Positions 59,393-64,000 of a stretch of DNA of 64,000 nt are shown here, in pieces. The stretch is from positions 5,863,001 through 5,927,000 of the forward strand of contig NZ_CP015136.1 in NCBI RefSeq assembly GCF_001618865.1, given 5' to 3'. Position numbers and translations under genes: made by a program. The DNA comes from Luteitalea pratensis. GTDB taxonomy: Bacteria; Acidobacteriota; Vicinamibacteria; Vicinamibacterales; Vicinamibacteraceae. The notes beneath the pieces were generated by a model. The model was not told the origin of the DNA and did not search any database. It saw only the letters and a program-made list of their open reading frames with translations. Positions within the stretch are counted from its first letter, which is position 1. The number at the start of each line of letters is the position of its first letter.

Positions 59393-60573
59393 ATGAATCG
59401 TCGATCGTTCCTTACCCACTCCGCCGCGGCCGTGGCCGCATCGACCATCGCCTCTGGCTTGCGGGCCCAGCAGCCGGCGGCGACACCGCCGACGCCTCGT
59501 CCGCTGCCGCTCCCCGCCAACGGCCTCGAGCACGTCGAGATCTGGCGGCAGCCGGGCCACTATGGCGGCTGGCCCGCGAACCACGGCATGTGGATCTGGC
59601 GCAACGAGATCGCGGTCGGCTTCAGCGACGGTCACCTGAAGGTCGGCGACCCGGACCGGCATCCGGTCGATCGCACGAAGCCGGAGCGTCACCTGCTCGC
59701 GCGCAGCGCCAACGGCGGCCGTGACTGGGCCATCGAGATTCACCAGGACCTCGTACCGCCACCGCAGCCCGGGCACATGTCGGGCGTCCCCACGGAGAAG
59801 GACGGGCGCATGCCGGTGCCACTCACCGAGGCGCTCGATTTCTCGGCCGCGGGGTTCGCGATGACGCTGCGGATGGCCGACAAGGACACGGGGCCCTCAT
59901 GGTTCTGCGCGTCGGCCAATCGCGGACGCACATGGATGGGGCCATGGGCGCTGCCGGCGTTCGGCACGCCCGGCATCACCGCACGCACCGACTACTTCGT
60001 GATGGACGCCAGGCACCTGGTCGCGATCGTCACGGCCGCCAAGCCGAACGGCAAGGAAGGCCGTCCCCTCGCCATCGAGACACGTGATGGTGGGCTGACG
60101 TGGTCGATGCTCGGGTGGATCGGACCCGAGACCGCAGGTTGGCGCATCATGCCAACCACGGTGAAGCTGGCCGACGGACGCTTCTACAGCGTCATCCGGA
60201 CCCGCGAGGGCGAGCGGCACAGCCTCGAGGCCTTCACACGTCGAGCGATGGCGGTCGCACATGGGCGGCGGCGGGCACGCCGGTCGCCGACACGGGACGT
60301 GGCAACCCTGGTGCGCTGCTGGCGCTGGCCGACGGGCGTCTCGCGCTCATCTACGGCCAACGCAAGGCCCCTTACGGGATGTACGCCGTCATGAGTGAAG
60401 ACCAGGGACGCACGTGGGCGCCGCCGGTCACGCTGCGTGACGATGCCGTGGATTGGGACCTCGGGTACCCGCGTGCCGTCCTGCGCGCCGATGGCGTCAT
60501 CGTGACCGCGTACTACTACAACGACCGCACGAGTCCCGAGCGCTACATCGCCGCGACGTTGTGGAAACCCTGA
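59393..60573 (+). pseudogene. Sialidase-like gene with a frameshift
   Basis: ATG 59,393 (MNRRSFLTHSAAAVAASTIA) opens a Tat-type leader and the same beta-propeller as the preceding gene (GGWPANHGMWIWRNEIAVGF). After EGERHSLEAF the frame goes wrong at ~60,236-60,239. The correct continuation, SSDGGRTWAAAGTPVADTGR, is in another frame and ends SPERYIAATLWKP at 60,573. The sequence reads TTCACACGTCG where TTCACGTCG would keep the frame, so a duplicated AC explains the shift. Without repair the product would be 333 residues with a scrambled tail. An indel error in sequencing is possible. Confidence 0.85.
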
Positions 60574-60897
60574 GGACGGCGGGCGTCCCAGCGTGGTCGT
60601 GCATCGACCTGACTGCGACCGATGGGCTACGCGATCGCGAATCGCAGCGAGCGTGCGAATCGGCTCGACAGGGAACCGCCGACCCACACAACTCAGCACG
60701 CGAGGGACCGCTCGGCGGGCGCCAGCTCGGCGCTATTGAACGTTGGTCCTGCCCGCCAGCATGAGGCGTATATTCAGGGAACAATTGCAGGAAGGCGCCG
60801 GATCTTGGGGAGGACCTTCGAACGTCGGGGCACGAGCTGAGTCGACGCGCCTCGATGCCGGCCCAATGTACCGAGCCAGCGCAGAACGGAGGACTCG
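60574..60897. other. Intergenic stretch with no recognised gene
   Basis: 324 bases between the frameshifted sialidase and the next gene. A TATATT hexamer at 60,769-60,774 could be a -10 box but has no matching -35. GGAGG at 60,888-60,892 is the probable ribosome-binding site of the 60,898 gene. No RNA gene or repeat of the kinds seen nearby was found. Confidence 0.5.
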
Positions 60898-61626
60898 ATG
60901 GCCCGCGTCATCACAGCGGACACGCGCCACGGAAGCGGCGGGCATCGCATCACGACCGCGCTGCTGGCCGTCGGGCTTTGCGCATGCGAGGGTCGTCCAA
61001 CCTCACCAACGGCAGACATGACGCCGCCGGGCACCGCGTCCCTTTCGGAGCGCCTCCACGCGACGATTCAGCTGATCGACGACGACGACACGCCGGTCCA
61101 GGGAGCGGCGGTGGAGGCCCTCCTGAGGCTGGGCGACGCACCGCGCACGGCGACGGCGACCTCGGACTCGGACGGAGTCGCAACCATTGAACTCGCCGTC
61201 CCTGCGGTCGAGGCCGTCGCGACGCTGGCCACCGTGTCCGTCCGACGCGAGGGCTTCGAGCCGACGCGAGCGCTGGTCGCAATCGGACGCAGTCCAGGCG
61301 CTGCTCAGCAGATCCGTGTCCTCAGGCAACTGCACCTTTCGCCGGGCCAGTCGCTCGGCGCACGCTTGTTCAGCACCGGGCCGCACTGCGGCATCGACGA
61401 GTTCCTCTGCCGCGTCGTCTACATCGTGCCAACGCGGAGCGGCACGCTGACGATCGCCGTCAGGGGCGACGACGACCGGCTTACGGTGGACCTCGAGCCG
61501 GTTTGGGCGGCGTATCGACGCGCGGCGCAATACTCGCTCGCCGTGGACGCCGGAACGGGCCTCACCGTCGCGGTGCTCGGCGAGCGCGACGCCCGTTTCA
61601 CGGTGACCGCCACCTACGACCGCTGA
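60898..61626 (+). CDS. Putative lipoprotein with Ig-like or carboxypeptidase-regulatory-like fold, unassigned
   Basis: A 242-residue protein with a GGAGG ribosome-binding site 5 bases before the ATG. The N-terminus ends in LLAVGLCACEGRPTSP, where LCAC is an acceptable lipobox with Cys at about residue 30, so the mature protein may be lipid-anchored. The mature part begins with a Ser/Thr/Pro-rich segment, then QLIDDDDTPVQGAAVEALLR and TATATSDSDGVATIELAVPA, which resemble the beta-strand edges of a carboxypeptidase-regulatory or Big-type domain. It contains two further Cys residues (HCGIDEFLC). Function unknown; it may bind extracellular material for the neighbouring glycan system. Confidence 0.55.
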   Translation: MARVITADTRHGSGGHRITTALLAVGLCACEGRPTSPTADMTPPGTASLSERLHATIQLIDDDDTPVQGAAVEALLRLGDAPRTATATSDSDGVATIELAVPAVEAVATLATVSVRREGFEPTRALVAIGRSPGAAQQIRVLRQLHLSPGQSLGARLFSTGPHCGIDEFLCRVVYIVPTRSGTLTIAVRGDDDRLTVDLEPVWAAYRRAAQYSLAVDAGTGLTVAVLGERDARFTVTATYDR

Positions 61627-61676
61627 TCGGGGCCATCAGTTGGACGCGCGTCGACACCGTAGCCTTGGCGAAGGTG

Positions 61677-61692
61677 GAAGGTCGACGCCTAC
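61677..61692. repeat. Partial REP-like element supplying a stop codon
   Basis: GAAGGTCGACGCCTAC, identical to the right half of the elements at 58,057 and 59,359, with a degenerate left half. The CTA at 61,689-61,691 is the TAG stop codon of the tctA-like gene on the minus strand. Confidence 0.75.
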
Positions 61693-63203
61693 AGCGTGTC
61701 GCTATCGGGAACCGACGAATCCGGCAGGCGGCTGTCTCCGCCCTTCGAGAACAGCGGCCACAGCAACGTGAGGGCGCCCAGTGCCAGGAACAACAGGGAG
61801 ATCGGCCGGGTGACGAACGTCGCCATGGAGCCCTCTGAGAGCGCGAGCGCGCGGCGCAGGTTCGACTCCGCCATCGGTCCGAGGATGAGGGCGAGCACGA
61901 GCGGCCCCATCGGGAACCCTTGCTGCCGCAGCAGGAACCCCAGGACGCCGCCGATCAACGCCGTCCACACGTCACCGGTCGACTGGTTCAGCGCGTAACT
62001 GCCGCCCAGAGCCACGGCAAGGACCGTCCCCCAGAGGTACTGGTCCTTGATCTTGAGGATCTTTGCCAGCACGCGGGCGCCGAGCAGGCCCCACACGAGC
62101 GTGACCAGCGACGCCATGAACACCAGGGCCACGATCGTCGCGACGAGATCCGGGCGATTGCGGAACAGCAGCGGGCCCGGCTGCAGGCCATGCATGAGCA
62201 ACGCGCCAATCAGCACCGCGCCCGCCGAATCGCCGGGAATACCGAGCGCAAGCGTGGTCACGAGCGATCCGCCGATGCCTGCGTTGGCGCCGGTCGTCGC
62301 CGCGATCAGTCCTTCGAGCGACCCCTTGCCGAACTTCTCCGGCGTCTTCGAGAAGCGCCGGCTCTGATCCCACGCGAGGATGGCGCCGACGTCGGCGCCG
62401 GCAGCCGGCATGATGCCGATCCAGATCCCCATCAGCGATCCGCGCAACCCGTGCATCCAGAGCGGCCGGGCCTCCTCGCGCGTCGGCAGCATGTTGGTCG
62501 TCTGGGTGGAGCCGTCGAGTTGCTGGCGCGGCGCGTTCACCATCTGGGTGAACACCTCGGCGATGCCGAACAGGCCCACCATCACCGGGATGAAGGAGAC
62601 GCCGTCGAGCAGTTCCGGTTGCCCGAACGTGAACCGTGGATAGCCGGTGATGGCGTCCAGCCCGACGACGGCCAGCAGCAGCCCGAGTAGACCCGTCGCC
62701 AGGCCCTTGAGCATCGATCCGCCAGAGACGCCGACGATCGTGCTGAGGCCGAAGACGGCCACCGCGAAGTACTCCGCCGGGCCGAACCGCAGCGCGAGGC
62801 GCGACAACGGCAGCGCCGCAATCAACAGCACGACGAGACTGAGGAAGATGCCGAGGAAGGCGCCAATGGCGTTGAGGCCGAGCGCGAGCCCTGCCCTGCC
62901 CTGGCGCGCGAGCGGGTGGCCGTCCCACGTCATGGCAATCGACGCGGGTGTGCCTGGCGTGTTGAGCAGGATGGCCGGGACGCCACCGCTGAAGATGGCC
63001 GAGACCAGCAGGCCGAGCAGCATCGCCATGGCCTGATCCGGCTTCACCCAGAACGTGAACGGCGTCAGAACAGCCAGCCCCATCGTTGCCGTGAAGCCGG
63101 GCAGGCTCCCGAACAGCACACCGAGGCACACGCCGATCAGGACGTAGAGCCATGCGTCTGGCGACAGCATGGGTGCGAGCAGGAGCATCGGATCGCCAGG
63201 CAT
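61689..63203 (-). CDS. tctA: Tripartite tricarboxylate transporter large permease, TctA-like
   Basis: ATG 63,203 gives 504 residues, the standard TctA length, with about twelve hydrophobic helices. Conserved stretches include GSLPGFTATMGLAVLTPFTF, GVPAILLNTPGTPASIAMTW and ATTGANAGIGGSLVTTLALG with GIPGDSAGAVLIGALLMHGL, the repeated substrate-path motifs of the family. It works with the TctB-like small subunit encoded 2 bases upstream and the TctC-type binding protein before that. The cargo could be a carboxylate such as citrate or a sugar acid. Placed beside the sialidase locus, import of an acidic breakdown product is plausible but inferred. Confidence 0.92.
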   Translation of the reverse strand: MPGDPMLLLAPMLSPDAWLYVLIGVCLGVLFGSLPGFTATMGLAVLTPFTFWVKPDQAMAMLLGLLVSAIFSGGVPAILLNTPGTPASIAMTWDGHPLARQGRAGLALGLNAIGAFLGIFLSLVVLLIAALPLSRLALRFGPAEYFAVAVFGLSTIVGVSGGSMLKGLATGLLGLLLAVVGLDAITGYPRFTFGQPELLDGVSFIPVMVGLFGIAEVFTQMVNAPRQQLDGSTQTTNMLPTREEARPLWMHGLRGSLMGIWIGIMPAAGADVGAILAWDQSRRFSKTPEKFGKGSLEGLIAATTGANAGIGGSLVTTLALGIPGDSAGAVLIGALLMHGLQPGPLLFRNRPDLVATIVALVFMASLVTLVWGLLGARVLAKILKIKDQYLWGTVLAVALGGSYALNQSTGDVWTALIGGVLGFLLRQQGFPMGPLVLALILGPMAESNLRRALALSEGSMATFVTRPISLLFLALGALTLLWPLFSKGGDSRLPDSSVPDSDTL

Positions 63204-63205
63204 GA

Positions 63206-63619
63206 CTAGAAGCGGACTCCGAGACCGCGCTCGAACAGCACTTGCAGGACGGTGGCCATCAGCACGGCCGCGACGCCCGCCGCCCGCCATGGCAAGCCCG
63301 TGATGCGGAGGAACGCGATCAGCACGACGCCGGTGAGCACACCGTGGCCATGGGGAACCACGCGCCAGAAGAGCGCATAAGCGGCCAGCAGTCCCATGGT
63401 GGCGGGCACGGCACGGTGATACCGCACCCACGCCGGAGCGCTCGTGCCGGGCGCGCGATAGATGAGGGCGCTGACGATGACCAGTGCGACGCCGAGCACG
63501 CGCGGGACCACGGCCGGGCCTGGCACACCCTGGCTGCCCGGCGGCCACGGCATGGTCGCCGCGACGATGGCCAGGCCGAGCACGGCGAGGACGATGGAGA
63601 CGACGCGCGGGCCGCTCAT
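63206..63619 (-). CDS. tctB: Tripartite tricarboxylate transporter small permease, TctB-like
   Basis: ATG 63,619 overlaps the TctC stop (ATGA) and gives 137 residues with four hydrophobic helices (VVSIVLAVLGLAIVAATM, VLGVALVIVSALIY, GLLAAYALFWRVV, LTGVVLIAFLRITG). The PGPAVVPRVLGVAL segment is typical of TctB. It forms the membrane complex with TctA in the inner membrane. Short compared with the 145-160 usual length, but all four helices are there. Confidence 0.85.
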   Translation of the reverse strand: MSGPRVVSIVLAVLGLAIVAATMPWPPGSQGVPGPAVVPRVLGVALVIVSALIYRAPGTSAPAWVRYHRAVPATMGLLAAYALFWRVVPHGHGVLTGVVLIAFLRITGLPWRAAGVAAVLMATVLQVLFERGLGVRF

Positions 63620-64000
63620 GCGCGCACGAACCCGAACTCGCGCACGAGGCGTGCGTAACGCGTCGCTTCGCTCTCCACGAAGGCGCGGAACGCCGCCGAA
63701 TCCAGCGGTTGCACGTCGAGGCCTGCGGTCTGGCAGTACTGCACGAAGGTCGGCTGCCGGAACGCCGCGAGCACATCCTGCTCGAGGCGCGCCAGCGTCG
63801 ATGCGGCGACGCCCTTCGGCATCATGAAGCCGCCCCATGCCTCGAAGATCAGGTCGAGCCCTACGCTGCGGAACGTGGCCGCTTCGGGGAACACCGGCGA
63901 CGGCGCCTCGGCCATGATGCCCAGCAGCCGCACCGCCCCGCCGCGGACCAGTGCCTGCACTTCGGGCACGCCGGCCATCACCGCGTCGACGTGACCTCCC
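63616..64000 (-). CDS. tctC: Tripartite tricarboxylate transporter substrate-binding protein, TctC-like (5' end outside window)
   Basis: The C-terminal ~128 residues of a BUG-family (Bordetella uptake gene) periplasmic binding protein. The frame is open to the edge at 64,000 and reads GGHVDAVMAGVPEVQALVRG, then VRLLGIMAEAPSPVFPEAAT and EAWGGFMMPKGVAASTLARL, all typical of the second lobe. It delivers the substrate to TctAB. First gene of the operon. The N-terminal lobe and signal peptide lie outside the window. Confidence 0.88.
   Translation of the reverse strand, partial: GGHVDAVMAGVPEVQALVRGGAVRLLGIMAEAPSPVFPEAATFRSVGLDLIFEAWGGFMMPKGVAASTLARLEQDVLAAFRQPTFVQYCQTAGLDVQPLDSAAFRAFVESEATRYARLVREFGFVRA

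Noticed and set aside
1-64000. Search for tRNA, rRNA, integrase, transposase and CRISPR repeats
   Set aside because: No tRNA-like cloverleaf ends, rRNA segments, integrase or DDE motifs, or regularly spaced repeats with unique spacers were recognised by eye; absence is not proven without a proper search.

Overview
The window is GC-rich, densely packed bacterial DNA. Many consecutive genes overlap by 4 bases (ATGA or GTGA) or a little more. An Oar-type TonB receptor with an N-terminal carboxypeptidase-regulatory domain, several BNR/Asp-box sialidase-like proteins, a PEP-CTERM protein and a tripartite tricarboxylate transporter together suggest an Acidobacteriota genome, probably of the Vicinamibacteria (Luteitalea-like) type. 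That placement is an inference from gene content; no rRNA or tRNA gene was seen.

Positions 1 to about 46,000 form one large surface-glycan locus (O-antigen, capsule or exopolysaccharide). It opens with a partial GmhB phosphatase, then a + strand trio (SDR epimerase, methyltransferase, GT2), a convergent - strand set (GT4, epimerase, FkbM methyltransferase, O-antigen ligase/polymerase-like protein) and a + strand set (GT4, MurJ/Wzx-like flippase, GT4). A block of 19 - strand genes from 33.6 down to 11.2 kb holds most of the sugar-nucleotide chemistry: GDP-mannose 4,6-dehydratase; a nucleotide-sugar dehydrogenase that lacks the usual catalytic Cys; a Gfo/Idh oxidoreductase and an SDR; a complete GDP-heptose module (kinase, guanylyltransferase, SIS isomerase, and a GmhB phosphatase fused to a transaldolase); a WbpV/WbpL/WbpM-like trio that would make D-QuiNAc or D-FucNAc and start the lipid-linked chain; and an FnlA/FnlC-like pair with an RmlD-type reductase for an L-QuiNAc or L-FucNAc donor. 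An ABC exporter is split: Wzt at 33.8 kb, Wzm at 45.3 kb. Several large multi-spanning proteins, probably GT-C-like, could not be assigned. A PEP-CTERM protein at 40.8 kb sits behind a near-perfect sigma-54 promoter.

From 46 to 47.6 kb an unassigned membrane protein gene is flanked by two inverted copies of an AT-rich repeat. From 47.6 to about 61 kb lies a catabolic locus. Its - strand arm has a sialidase, an L-fucose/L-arabinose-isomerase-family protein and a ribulokinase-like kinase. Its + strand arm has the Oar-type receptor, a DapA/NanA-family lyase and three more sialidase-like genes. One of those three has an in-frame stop and one has a frameshift. The locus is scattered with REP-like palindromes and heptamer arrays, some of which supply stop codons to neighbouring genes. 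The window ends in a - strand tctCBA transporter operon whose substrate-binding gene is cut by the window edge.

The first 46 kb thus appear to build and export a glycan with unusual heptose and 6-deoxy-amino sugars. The last 17 kb appear to bind, cleave and import acidic or pentose-containing glycans. No CRISPR array, insertion sequence, integrase or replication origin was recognised.
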